Source: Acidisarcina sp. | Lineage (GTDB): Bacteria; Acidobacteriota; Terriglobia; Terriglobales; Acidobacteriaceae | Assembly: GCA_035539175.1 (NCBI GenBank) | Contig: DATLIY010000009.1 | Span: forward strand, 310,001 to 374,000 | Length of the DNA stretch: 64,000 nt | Direction: 5' to 3' | Part shown: piece after piece, positions 30,943 through 39,623 of the stretch | Numbering within the stretch: the stretch's first letter is position 1 | How the letters are laid out: every line of letters begins with the position of its first letter | Made by a program: the position numbers and the translations under genes | Notes under the pieces: generated by a model | Told to the model about the DNA's origin: nothing | The model's database searches: none | Seen by the model: the letters and a program-made list of their open reading frames with translations, nothing else

Positions 30943-32220
30943 ATGCTACAGATCGCCCCCGCAAGAGACGATTCCACCATCAGTGTCTCCGAACTGCCAC
31001 AGCACCGCTTTTTTGCGCGTCAACCGATTCTCGACCGGAACAGGAAGATCTTTGGCTACGAGTTTCTCTTTCGGTCCAGCATGCAGAACAAGTTTCCCTA
31101 TGCATCTCCTACTGAGTCGGACTATGCAACACGCCTCATGGTGGATAATTCCATCCTCTATAACTTTGAGTCCCTCGCGGGTCGAGGCAAAGCCTTTCTC
31201 AATTGCACCCGGGAGGCTCTGACCCAGGGATTCGTGACCCTGCTGCCTCCCCAATCCACCGTCCTGGAGGTTCTCGAGGGTGTCGAACCCGACAACGAGG
31301 TCGTGGATGCCTGCCGCTCTTTGCGCAGCCAGGGGTATCAAATCTCGCTGGATGACTTTATCCCGCGTCCGGGCATGGAACGTCTCCTGCCCTACGCCGA
31401 CTACATCAAATTTGATTTTCGGCTGTGCAATGCTGCGCAGCGCGCCGAAATCCGCCAGTTTGTGAAGGGCTCCAAATCTCTTCTCGTCGCTGAGAAAGTC
31501 GAGGACGAGGAGGCGTTTCGACTGGCTCTTGAAGAGGGCTTCGACCTCTTTCAAGGCTACTTTTTTTGTCAGCCCTCTGTTTTTTCTCGCAAAAAAGTCA
31601 GCTCGCAGCGCCTCCGGCACCTCAAGTTATTGACAGCGGTCAGCCGGTCGCCTTTTAACTGGCACGAGATCGAGTCCATCGTGCGCAAGGACGCCTCTCT
31701 CTGCTATCGCCTGCTGCGCCTGGTCAACGCTGGCCACTACATGGTGCGCAGTGAGATTTCCTCGATCCAGACAGCGCTGGTCACGGTTGGAGAAGATCGC
31801 TTCCGCAAGCTGCTCACCCTCGCCGTTACCTCCCAACTCGATAACGATCCGTCCTCGGAACTCACGCGGCTGGCCCTGCAACGGGCACGCTTTTGCGAGA
31901 TGGCCGCTCCCTACCTGCAACAGGACCCGAACGAACAATATCTCTTCGGATTGCTCTCGCTGTTTCCTGCATTCATGGGGATCTCTATGCAGCAGGCGAT
32001 CACTCAGCTCCCGCTGCGCCCGCCCGTCAAGGCAGCTCTGTTGGGCGAGCCCAACGAAATCAGCTTTGCGCTCCGCTGCCTGCATCGCTACGAATCCGGC
32101 GAGTGGAATATTTTGCCGGAAGACACTGCTAACCTCGCCCTCAACATGGATACATTAGACATTCTTTACCAGCACTCCCTGTGCTGGGCCGAGAACAGCA
32201 CCTCCTCGGCCGCTCAATAG
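30943..32220 (+). CDS. EAL-HDOD signalling protein (YuxH type)
   Basis: This is a 425-residue protein. Residues about 20-215 form an EAL domain with a degenerate active site: YEFLFRSS replaces the EAL triplet region, LDDFIPRPGMERLLPYADYI corresponds to the DDFG region, followed by VAEKVEDEEAF and LFQGYFFCQP. The HDOD domain (about 215-400, HEIESIVRKDASLCYRLLRL and VNAGHYMVRSEISSIQTALV) follows. Proteins of this layout regulate motility or type IV pili rather than hydrolyse c-di-GMP. An AGGAGGAAAGG ribosome-binding region precedes the ATG. Confidence 0.88.
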   Translation: MLQIAPARDDSTISVSELPQHRFFARQPILDRNRKIFGYEFLFRSSMQNKFPYASPTESDYATRLMVDNSILYNFESLAGRGKAFLNCTREALTQGFVTLLPPQSTVLEVLEGVEPDNEVVDACRSLRSQGYQISLDDFIPRPGMERLLPYADYIKFDFRLCNAAQRAEIRQFVKGSKSLLVAEKVEDEEAFRLALEEGFDLFQGYFFCQPSVFSRKKVSSQRLRHLKLLTAVSRSPFNWHEIESIVRKDASLCYRLLRLVNAGHYMVRSEISSIQTALVTVGEDRFRKLLTLAVTSQLDNDPSSELTRLALQRARFCEMAAPYLQQDPNEQYLFGLLSLFPAFMGISMQQAITQLPLRPPVKAALLGEPNEISFALRCLHRYESGEWNILPEDTANLALNMDTLDILYQHSLCWAENSTSSAAQ

Positions 32221-32408
32221 CTGCTATGGCCATATAGCCATATTGAGGAGCTGCTGCGAGTTAGAGATAACCCGCCCCGGTGACCCCGCGTCCGGGAACT
32301 GCGCAGCCCGTTAACCCTGCATCTAATTTCTCTATCGGCATCAGGGCGCAGGGTAAGGCATACTGTGCTTCGTAATTTCCGCGATTTCTCCTGGACGAAA
32401 GGACTACC

Positions 32409-33155
32409 GTGAGACGAATCCTGACTTTGCTGATCCTGTTATCCGCTGCGTTCGCCTCGGCTGCAAATCCCGAGCCGCAGCGCGTCTCCTTCCCCAGCGG
32501 CAACGACACAGCACAGGGCCTGCTGTATTTGCCCACGGGCGCCGGACCGCATCCCGCATTGGTCGTCATTCATGAGTGGTGGGGCCTCAATGACTGGGTC
32601 AAGGAGCAGGCAGCGCAGTTTGCCGCCCTGGGCTACGTGGCCTTGGCGGTGGATCTCTATCGCGGTCAGGTCGCCACGGATCCGGATGCCGCCCACCAGT
32701 TAAGCCGCGGCCTGCCCCAGGACCGTGGCGTACGCGACCTGGTCTCCGCCGTTCACTTTCTGGAGCAAAGAAAGGATGTGGAAGCCAGGCGTATTGGCGC
32801 AATTGGCTGGTGCATGGGAGGCGGTTACGCCATCCAGCTTGCAGTTGCCGAGCCCACATTGCGCTCCGTGGTCGTCAACTATGGATCGCTTCCGACGGAT
32901 CGTGCATCGCTGGCCAGGATTCATGCCTCCATCCTGGGGAACTTCGGCGGCAAGGACATGGGTATCCCACCCGCAGCGGTGGATGACTTTGCGGCGGAGA
33001 TGAAACAACTAGGCAATCCACCCGACGTAAAAATCTATCCCGAAGCCGGTCATGCGTTTGAAAATCCCAACAACAAAGTGGGATTCCGGAGTCAAGATGC
33101 GGAGGATGCGCATCGAAGGATTGTTACGTTTTTGTCACGTACACTGCAAAAATGA
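32409..33155 (+). CDS. Secreted dienelactone hydrolase family protein
   Basis: This 248-residue protein starts at a GTG with AAAGGA six bases upstream. The N-terminus RRILTLLILLSAAFASAANP is a signal peptide. The alpha/beta-hydrolase core has the DLH nucleophile elbow GAIGWCMGGGYAIQLA (cysteine nucleophile), an aspartate in GNFGGKDMGIP, and the histidine in YPEAGHAFENP. The VVIHEWWGLNDWVKEQAAQF stretch is typical. It acts presumably in the periplasm on lactones or related esters. The substrate is not predictable. Confidence 0.87.
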   Translation: MRRILTLLILLSAAFASAANPEPQRVSFPSGNDTAQGLLYLPTGAGPHPALVVIHEWWGLNDWVKEQAAQFAALGYVALAVDLYRGQVATDPDAAHQLSRGLPQDRGVRDLVSAVHFLEQRKDVEARRIGAIGWCMGGGYAIQLAVAEPTLRSVVVNYGSLPTDRASLARIHASILGNFGGKDMGIPPAAVDDFAAEMKQLGNPPDVKIYPEAGHAFENPNNKVGFRSQDAEDAHRRIVTFLSRTLQK

Positions 33156-33347
33156 CATCTTTTGTGGGGTTGTCTATAGCCCACAAGTCGCAGGTACCAA
33201 TAGAGGTTCGGGAATGGCCGGAAAGATTTACCTCCAAATATTGCAAAAAATGCTTGATTGAGGTCCAATGGTCGTGTTAACTATGAAGCCAACACTACAA
33301 ATATTTTGACCTTCCTAAGGGGAAAGTGCCGTTCAGGGTATTCCATT

Positions 33348-33695
33348 ATGCAGATTGGGACGACGATTCGAGGCTATCGGTTACAAAAAGGGCTATCGCA
33401 GGGAGATATTGAAAAACGCACGGGATTGCTGCGCTGTTACTTGTCCCGCGTGGAGAACGGACACACTGTTCCGTCGCTGGACACGCTCGCCAAGATTGCA
33501 GGAGCTCTCGACCTGCCATTAGCGCAGTTTTTTGCTGAAGACTCTCTTGGCCGAGAGATGAACACCCAGAAGCTTACCGACGATGAACTCCGCTTCCTCA
33601 CGCAGATTCGTCGTTATTCCTCCAACCTGAATGACAGCGACCGGAAGCTGCTCCTGGCCATGGTCAAGAAGTTCGCTGCCACAGCCGTTCGTTAG
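33348..33695 (+). CDS. XRE-family transcriptional regulator
   Basis: This is a 115-residue protein. The start MQIGTTIRGYRLQKGLSQGD at 33348 is preferred, since the longer frame upstream has no family similarity. The Cro/C1-type helix-turn-helix spans about residues 5-62 (LSQGDIEKRTGLLRCYLSRV, ENGHTVPSLDTLAKIAGALD). The short C-terminus is helical. Regulatory targets are unknown. The preceding 190 bases contain AT-rich DNA and may hold its promoter. Confidence 0.85.
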   Translation: MQIGTTIRGYRLQKGLSQGDIEKRTGLLRCYLSRVENGHTVPSLDTLAKIAGALDLPLAQFFAEDSLGREMNTQKLTDDELRFLTQIRRYSSNLNDSDRKLLLAMVKKFAATAVR

Positions 33696-33806
33696 AGCAT
33701 CCTGGTTGTACCGATAGGGACGCACAGCTTTTCGATTCAGCAAAGCTGCTGCATCCTGAGGGCCGGACGAAGAATTGCTACCGTCTCACCCCCGGAGACG
33801 ATGGTC

Positions 33807-33848
33807 AAAAAAATAGCCCCGTTGCTGCCTCTGCAGCCGGGGCTTTTT
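33807..33848. terminator. Bidirectional terminator between XRE regulator and rhomboid gene
   Basis: The stem AGCCCCG / CGGGGCT (33815-33821 and 33838-33844) is flanked by seven A on the left and five T on the right, so it works in both directions between two convergent genes. Confidence 0.85.
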
Positions 33849-33860
33849 CTGCTCCTGCTC

Positions 33861-34733
33861 TCAGGCGGAAAGCCAGAAGGAAAAGATTCCGAATCCCAGC
33901 ACCATCAGCAGGATCGCCATGCCGTAATAGGCGAGCCGCTGCCGCTTACGAAATTGCTGCCGGGGCGCTCCAATTCTCGGAACCAGCGGGACACCGAGGG
34001 CCAATCCGCAGAGGAATCCGCCAAGATGGGCCATGTTGTCGATCTGCAAAGACGCATGGAAAAACCACGTCGAGCCGCCAATAACGAAGTTCAGAATGGC
34101 AAAATTGATGACGCTCTGCCGCAGCCGCTTCACTTCGAGCGGCGGTACCGGCAGCAGGGGCGACTTCAACAGCATGATGAGCACACCGCAAAGGCCGAAT
34201 ACGGCTCCGGAGGCGCCGGCCCCGATCACCCCGGGATGTCCCGGAATTCCTGGGTGGACTGCGTCGCTCAACAGGTTCCCGGAGATGCCGCTCAGGACAT
34301 AGACAGCGGTCAACCCGATGGGGCCTAGCAGCGGTTCCCCCAGCAGTCCAAGGTTCCACAGGCACCACATGTTGGTCGCCAGATGGATGAGGCCGACGTG
34401 CACGAATGCCGCCGACAACAGGCGCCACCACTCGCCATGCAGCATCACCAGCGAGCCGTTATTTGCGCCCCAGGTGAGTAATTGCGTTGTAGTTGGCAGT
34501 TGTGGCGAGACGCCGTTCAACACCATGACGAGGAAGACCAGGCAGTTGATGGCGACCAGGACGTAGGTTGCCGGCGCATAGGCCCAGCGCGACTTTCCCC
34601 GCTGGCTGGTGTGCTCTACCGGTTCGTCGCGCATGGGCTCGCGAAACCTTGCGTCCGGCTCATAGCCGGGCGGCAGGATTTCGGGCTGCACTTCGATCGG
34701 GCGCGAGAAGCCGTTGGGCCTTTGCGAATCCAT
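33861..34733 (-). CDS. Rhomboid-family intramembrane serine protease
   Basis: This is a 290-residue protein starting MDSQRPNGFSRPIEVQPEIL at 34731-34733. The frame extends further upstream but lacks similarity there. After a cytoplasmic N-terminus, six hydrophobic segments follow. The catalytic serine is in GVIGAGASGAVFGLCGVL, the histidine in IDNMAHLGGFLCGLALGV, and HGEWWRLLSAAFVHVGLIHL holds the conserved WR motif. It cleaves membrane-spanning substrates. The target is unknown. Confidence 0.9.
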   Translation of the reverse strand: MDSQRPNGFSRPIEVQPEILPPGYEPDARFREPMRDEPVEHTSQRGKSRWAYAPATYVLVAINCLVFLVMVLNGVSPQLPTTTQLLTWGANNGSLVMLHGEWWRLLSAAFVHVGLIHLATNMWCLWNLGLLGEPLLGPIGLTAVYVLSGISGNLLSDAVHPGIPGHPGVIGAGASGAVFGLCGVLIMLLKSPLLPVPPLEVKRLRQSVINFAILNFVIGGSTWFFHASLQIDNMAHLGGFLCGLALGVPLVPRIGAPRQQFRKRQRLAYYGMAILLMVLGFGIFSFWLSA

Positions 34734-34830
34734 ATCTTCTAAGCTATCGTGGACCCTCGCTCGTGACAAATTGCGGCGCTTGCGACCTTGCGCTGGCGGG
34801 CGATGGGATGACACAGGTGGTGTTTGAGAA

Positions 34831-34906
34831 GCAGGTCCTTCGCGCCGCGCAGGATGACAAGTGGGAGCTTCGCCCAGGTTGTCATCCTGAGCGAAGCAAA
34901 GGACCT
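34831..34906. repeat. Inverted pair of the GTCATCCTGAGCGAAG repeat
   Basis: One copy reads forward at 34879-34906 (TTGTCATCCTGAGCGAAGCA and 8 more bases) and a diverged copy reads in reverse at 34831-34860, separated by 18 bases. The pair can form a long hairpin in the gap between the rhomboid gene and nuoI. It is related to the copies inside the prophage at 3.17 and 5.99 kb. Confidence 0.8.
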
Positions 34907-34917
34907 AAACTATCGTG

Positions 34918-35412
34918 CTATTGGGCTTCAGCGGAGAGTTCAGCGATTGGGGCGTGAACTCCACCGATCTGCACCAGCATGTCTTCTTTACGCATCACCA
35001 TTGTCGTGGCATTCAGCGAAGCCAATTCAAACTCGCGTCCATGGGTAATGGCGTCGGTGGGACAGGCCTCCACGCAATACCCGCAGAAGATGCACCGGTT
35101 GTAATCGATGTTGTAAACCTTGGCGTAGCGCTCGGCGCTCGAAATCCGCATCTCGGCAGTATTCTCCGCCGCTTCGATGTAGATGCAGTTGGAGGGGCAT
35201 GCGGCGGCGCAGAGGAAGCAGGCAACACACTTCTCCAGCCCGTTCTCATCGCGCTGCAACACGTGCCGTCCGCGGAAGCGCTCGCCGATATTGGCGCCGC
35301 GCAGCGGTCCGGGGCCGTCCGGATAGTTCTCCACCGTGGTGGGTTGAAAGATCTCCCCGAGCGTGATGCTCATGCCCTTCGCAATTCCGGCGATGTTGCG
35401 TACGATCGACAT
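34918..35412 (-). CDS. nuoI: NADH-quinone oxidoreductase subunit I
   Basis: This is the 164-residue ferredoxin-like subunit of respiratory complex I that carries iron-sulfur clusters N6a and N6b in the peripheral arm. The start MSIVRNIAGIAKGMSITLGE at 35410-35412 gives the family's normal N-terminus. The two cluster motifs, CVACFLCAAACP and CIFCGYCVEACP, are complete, with RFRGRHVLQRDENGLEKCVA before the first. No other nuo gene is beside it, so the complex is encoded in more than one place or this is an isolated paralogue. Confidence 0.93.
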   Translation of the reverse strand: MSIVRNIAGIAKGMSITLGEIFQPTTVENYPDGPGPLRGANIGERFRGRHVLQRDENGLEKCVACFLCAAACPSNCIYIEAAENTAEMRISSAERYAKVYNIDYNRCIFCGYCVEACPTDAITHGREFELASLNATTMVMRKEDMLVQIGGVHAPIAELSAEAQ

Positions 35413-35461
35413 GACGTTAGTATACGATGCTCTGCCGGATTGCGACGTATTTACGCGCCAC

Positions 35462-36379
35462 CTAGCGGGGCCTCGATTCTCCCACCAGCGGCCTGGTAAA
35501 GACCCTGCGGCGACGCGCGGAATGCCTCGGTGCACGCCGCGCCGCAGCCCGCACGATCTGCGCGCAACTGGCGGTGTCCTGCCCGGCAGCAATCTCCAGC
35601 ACTTCGCCCTCTGCCCGGCACAACCGGGTCTTCAGCGGCCCGGCCTCGGTGCCCACCACGGGGCGCGAGCGCTCCAGCCCGGTGGCTGGGTCCACATCGT
35701 ACTCGAAGAGGTAATCCTCGCCCTTTACACCCCGCTTCTGCTGAAAGTGGGACCACGTAGCCAGCACCGCCCGCCCGTCTTCGCCCACCATCAGGGCATA
35801 GGCCTGGTCGGTCTCCCCCGAGTTGCCGGGAGTGGAGGAGAAGAACGGCGCTCCGGCAACCTCGCGCGGCCAGCGCGCCCGCCATTTCTTCGTCTTTGGA
35901 TCCAGGTAGAAGGAGGTCAGAAACGTGGTTGTGCGGCAGTCGCTGCAGTCGTCATAGGTTGCGACCAGTTCCGTGTTGCCATCGCGAACAAAACGCAGCC
36001 AGTCACGAAATCTCAGATTCATTCCCGTCATCAGTTGGACTGGCTTGCCGCTGTCATCCTTCAGCCCGACGCTATATGCGGTGTAGCGATCCTGATCCGG
36101 CCTTGCCGCAGGATTTGGCCGCGTTGCCGTGATCACCAGGGCCTCGTCGCCCACCACCGCAATCTCGCGCAGCGCCGTGTACTTTTCCCCATCGAGCGCC
36201 TTGGTCACAGCCGCAACACGATCCGTCTCCTCATGCAGATTGGTCCACGCGAAACCCTCGATCGCCTGTGCACCCGCTCTCTTGCTGCCACCGAGAATCG
36301 CCAGCATCCCCAGGCCCAGAACCGCCATGCAGCGCAGGCCCGCTAAAGTACGCCTGCTCCTCCCCATCCCACCCCTCAT
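35462..36379 (-). CDS. Secreted protein of unknown function (about 305 aa)
   Basis: The ATG at 36377-36379 lies directly behind the ubiD stop. Another at 36365-36367 (MGRSRRTLAGLRCMAVLGLG) is equally possible. A signal peptide is evident up to RAGAQA. The mature part is beta-rich (YTALREIAVVGDEALVITAT, DRYTAYSVGLKDDSGKPVQL) with a CSDC pair and a second cysteine pair near the C-terminus, and it ends in a basic tail. No family is recognised. It probably shares a transcript with ubiD. Confidence 0.7.
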   Translation of the reverse strand: MRGGMGRSRRTLAGLRCMAVLGLGMLAILGGSKRAGAQAIEGFAWTNLHEETDRVAAVTKALDGEKYTALREIAVVGDEALVITATRPNPAARPDQDRYTAYSVGLKDDSGKPVQLMTGMNLRFRDWLRFVRDGNTELVATYDDCSDCRTTTFLTSFYLDPKTKKWRARWPREVAGAPFFSSTPGNSGETDQAYALMVGEDGRAVLATWSHFQQKRGVKGEDYLFEYDVDPATGLERSRPVVGTEAGPLKTRLCRAEGEVLEIAAGQDTASCAQIVRAAARRAPRHSARRRRVFTRPLVGESRPR

Positions 36380-38011
36380 CTACTCAATCCCCAGCTTCTT
36401 CCAAATTTCGTCGACCCGCGTGCGCGTCCGGCCATCCATCTCGATCATCGGTGGCCAGGGCCGGGTAAAGCCCTCTGCCGCCCACTTGCGGGTGGCATCG
36501 ATCCCCATCTTGCTGCCGTAGTTCGGCATGCGCGATGCGTGGTCCAGAGTGTCCACCGGCCCCAGCGTGAACTGAATATCCCGCTCCGGGTCGATATTGT
36601 TCGCTACCCGCAGCGTAACCTCGCCCAGGTTCTGGACGTCGCAATCCTCGTCCACCACAATCACGCACTTGGTAAACATGGCCTGCCCCAGAGACCAGAT
36701 GCCGCTCATCACCTTGCGCGCCTGCCCCGCATAACTCTTGCGAATCGACACGATCATCAGATTATGAAAGACGCCTTCGACGGGAAGATTAATATCCACG
36801 ATCTCAGGAATCGTCAGCCGCATCATCGGTAAAAAGATACGCTCGACGGCCTTGCCCATCCATGCATCTTCCATGGGAGGCTTGCCGACGATAGTGGCGG
36901 CATAGATTGGATCCTTGCGGTGCGTGATGCAGGTGATGTGGAAGACAGGATACTCGTCCTCCATGGTGTAGAAGCCGGTGTGATCCCCAAACGGACCCTC
37001 TGTCCGCAGCTCGTCGAGGCTTACATAGCCCTCAAGAATAATCTCGGCGCGCGCCGGTACCTCCAGGTCGACCGTCTCGCACTTCACCAGTTCGACCGGA
37101 GATTGTCGCAGGAAGCCGGCGATGACAAACTCCTCCACCTCGGGAGGGGCGGGAACAATGGCGGAAAAGGTAGTCGCCGGATCGGTACCGATCGCGACCG
37201 CCACCTCCAGCCGCCCATCCTTCCATTTCCCCAGCGCTATCTGGGGCATCCCGCCTGCCGGCCCTGCTGCGCGGGTGGATCCGCCGCCGGTCTCGGCCAT
37301 TACGCCAACCCGGGCTGCCGCAGCATCGCCCGTCGCGCTCTGCTCGGCGGCTGCGCGCAGATGGTTCCGGAAGTGCTCGGCGGCTACCTTCTGCCGCTGC
37401 CAGTGCATGCCCGTAGTCTGCCCGTCATACACCTGCATGCGATACATGCCGACGTTGCGCTTGCCCGACCTGGGATCGCGCGTAATCACGCAGGGCAGGG
37501 TGATGAATCTGCCTCCATCCAAAGGCCAGCATTGGAGCACTGGAAAATCCAGCAGATTGATGTCGTTCCGGTGAATGACTTCCTTACACGGGGCGTCATC
37601 CGCGGAGATTGTCCGGGGGAAGTACCTGCCCACCTCCGCCAGCATCGGCAGCATCTTCAGCTTGTCAAAGAAGCTCTCCGGCGACTTGACCTGCATCATC
37701 CCCTGGATACGGGCGGCTACCTCGTCGAGGGAATCCACGCCCAGCGCCATCTGCATGCGCCGCTCGCTGCCAAACTGGTTCATCAGTACGCGGTGGCCGG
37801 GATGCCCCTTGATGTTCTCGAACAGCAGGGCCGGGCCGCCCGGTGGATAGGCATTTTTGGCGTGCTTGCCGGGCGGAGTTCGCCCCATCTTGGAAACGCG
37901 GTCTGTGATCTCAGCGATCTCCAGAATCGGGTCCACCTGCTCCCGCACACGCTTGAGTTCGCCAGCCTTTTCCAGCGCTCGAATCCAGTCTCTCAGATCA
38001 TCCAGAGCCAA
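36380..38011 (-). CDS. ubiD: UbiD-family decarboxylase
   Basis: This is a 543-residue prenylated-FMN-dependent decarboxylase. In quinone synthesis it converts 3-polyprenyl-4-hydroxybenzoate (or the menaquinone-pathway equivalent). The N-terminal LRDWIRALEKAGELKRV, the metal/prFMN region NVGMYRMQVYDGQTTGMHWQ, and GPFGDHTGFYTMEDEYPVFH are all present, with the C-terminal QAMFTKCVIVVDEDCDV. An Ala/Gly-rich insertion of about 35 residues (around SATGDAAAARVGV) is unusual. A ubiX partner is not in the window. The substrate could differ from ubiquinone precursors. Confidence 0.9.
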   Translation of the reverse strand: MALDDLRDWIRALEKAGELKRVREQVDPILEIAEITDRVSKMGRTPPGKHAKNAYPPGGPALLFENIKGHPGHRVLMNQFGSERRMQMALGVDSLDEVAARIQGMMQVKSPESFFDKLKMLPMLAEVGRYFPRTISADDAPCKEVIHRNDINLLDFPVLQCWPLDGGRFITLPCVITRDPRSGKRNVGMYRMQVYDGQTTGMHWQRQKVAAEHFRNHLRAAAEQSATGDAAAARVGVMAETGGGSTRAAGPAGGMPQIALGKWKDGRLEVAVAIGTDPATTFSAIVPAPPEVEEFVIAGFLRQSPVELVKCETVDLEVPARAEIILEGYVSLDELRTEGPFGDHTGFYTMEDEYPVFHITCITHRKDPIYAATIVGKPPMEDAWMGKAVERIFLPMMRLTIPEIVDINLPVEGVFHNLMIVSIRKSYAGQARKVMSGIWSLGQAMFTKCVIVVDEDCDVQNLGEVTLRVANNIDPERDIQFTLGPVDTLDHASRMPNYGSKMGIDATRKWAAEGFTRPWPPMIEMDGRTRTRVDEIWKKLGIE

Positions 38012-38158
38012 GTTGCTTTCCCCCGCGCCGCGCTGTAGCTTCGGTCCACCTGATTTTCGCAGCGGCAGCTACCATACTATCGGCAGCCATGACCCCCAGT
38101 CACGACAGCCAGTCACGACGCTGTGCAGCTCCGGATCTTCCCGGCCGTGGACACAGAC

Positions 38159-38401
38159 TCACGAAATGTGGTGTGACATGAACCGATCCATCTGGGTCTG
38201 GGCGCAGCGCGCTCCGCAAAGATGCTTCACTCCGGGCCCATGCGCGAGGAGAACATTCCAAGGGGTGAGCTTGAGCACGGGCTGGGCCGGCATGTTCTCC
38301 GCGGGAGTCATCTCCTCGGTCCACGCCAGCCACCAATCATCTTCCCGCTGCTTTTTAGGCTTGTTACACACGTCGCAATGATAGGTCTCGGTCCATGCCA
38401 T
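38159..38401 (-). CDS. Small conserved-looking zinc-motif protein (80 aa)
   Basis: The protein starts MAWTETYHCDVCNKPKKQRE with a CDVC pair. A second pair appears in KHLCGARCAQTQMDRFM near the C-terminus, and WWLAWTEEMTP lies between them. It looks like a single zinc-ribbon domain. I have the impression that similar proteins occur across Acidobacteria, but this was not searched. Function is unknown. Confidence 0.65.
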   Translation of the reverse strand: MAWTETYHCDVCNKPKKQREDDWWLAWTEEMTPAENMPAQPVLKLTPWNVLLAHGPGVKHLCGARCAQTQMDRFMSHHIS

Positions 38402-38496
38402 TAGGGTCCCCTTGCCTGCCGGGAGACAGGCAATTTTCTCCGTCCCTGCGAAGTTAGCACACGTATCGGTCTTAGTTTTGCGAGTTATGCGGGAAT

Positions 38497-39465
38497 CTAG
38501 GAAGCTACTTCTTTCGATCCTGCCGTTTCTTCAGCCGCGTCCACGAGCGGGAACCCAAGATTCTTCCACCCGTCGAAGCCGCCACGCAGCGGACGCACCC
38601 TCTGGATTCCCAGCTTACGGATGCTCATCGCCGTCTTGGCCGCGGTCGCCTCGCTGGGGCAGGTGCAGTAGAGCACAATGTCGCGGTCCCGGGGGATGTC
38701 TCCGCTGTTCTCCAGCAGGCTTGCCGAGGTGTAGCGAACCGCTCCCGGAAGGACGCGGGGATCGGGAAGATAGTCCAGCGGATGGCGCAGATCCACGATG
38801 TAGACCGGTTCCCCTTCGTCGATCAGGCGCTTCAGCTCTTCCGGCTCAAGCCGCGAGTTGCGTAGCTCCCGCAGGAATGCCTGTTGCCGCATGATCCTGT
38901 AGAGGACCAGGGCAAGAACAGCCAGCAAAACCATGGCGGCAAAGGAATTTCTCACCCACGACATCGCTGCCGGGTTGTGCTTCACCACATCTCCGAAAAA
39001 TCTTCCGGAGAGCGTCAGTGCTAGAGTCCAGATCAGTGATCCCATAAAGTCAAATAACAAAAAGGACCGATAGGGCATCTTCGATTGCCCGGCAATCGGG
39101 GCTGCCAGGGTCGTCAGCCCGGGAATAAACTTCGCCACCAGCAGCGACTTCAGGCCGTGCTTGCCAAAGTAATCTTCGGTGCGCCGTACACACGTGGATG
39201 CCTCCAGCGACAAGCGGCAAACCAACCGCACCATTGCACCGCCATAACGCTTGCCGAGAAGGTACCAGGTCGTATCCGCGACCAGGCATCCTGCGGTCAC
39301 AGCCAGCACTACCAGGACAAGGCTCAGGCGATGCGTCGCGGTCAAAGTACCCGCGGCCAGCAGCAGCGGCGTGCTCGGAATAGGCATCCCGAGCATCTCC
39401 ACCAGCACCCAGACAAACAGGATCAGGTACCCGTATTGAATAACGAAATCGAGCCCTGCCGGCAT
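38497..39465 (-). CDS. DedA-family membrane protein fused to a rhodanese domain
   Basis: This is a 322-residue protein starting MPAGLDFVIQYGYLILFVWV at 39463-39465, with GAGG just before the ATG. Residues about 1-205 are a DedA/SNARE-associated membrane domain with EMLGMPIPSTPLLLAAG and the KFIPGLTTLAAPIAGQSKMP loop. Residues about 220-315 are a rhodanese domain (EPVYIVDLRHPLDYLPDPRV, then VLYCTCPSEATAAKTAM). The catalytic cysteine loop departs from the canonical CRxGxR. DedA proteins act in lipid scrambling. The rhodanese part may sense or relay sulfur or redox signals. Confidence 0.88.
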   Translation of the reverse strand: MPAGLDFVIQYGYLILFVWVLVEMLGMPIPSTPLLLAAGTLTATHRLSLVLVVLAVTAGCLVADTTWYLLGKRYGGAMVRLVCRLSLEASTCVRRTEDYFGKHGLKSLLVAKFIPGLTTLAAPIAGQSKMPYRSFLLFDFMGSLIWTLALTLSGRFFGDVVKHNPAAMSWVRNSFAAMVLLAVLALVLYRIMRQQAFLRELRNSRLEPEELKRLIDEGEPVYIVDLRHPLDYLPDPRVLPGAVRYTSASLLENSGDIPRDRDIVLYCTCPSEATAAKTAMSIRKLGIQRVRPLRGGFDGWKNLGFPLVDAAEETAGSKEVAS

Positions 39466-39564
39466 ACCCTCAGTCCATCTCCTTCGGTTGTCTATAAGAT
39501 GACACGAATTTGAAAACGTTGCGTCGGGTTTTCTTCGCACGATTTGGCAATGGCCGCCACGCAT

Positions 39565-39607
39565 AAAAAAGAAGAGGCGGCCTCCCGCATATCCGGAGGC
39601 CGCCTCT
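39565..39607 (-). terminator. Terminator after the efflux genes
   Basis: A perfect 13-bp stem (39573-39585 with 39595-39607) is followed on the minus strand by a run of T (A-run 39565-39570). It closes the tolC-emrA transcription unit. Confidence 0.88.
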
Positions 39608-39623
39608 GTGTTTGAAGATCTCG

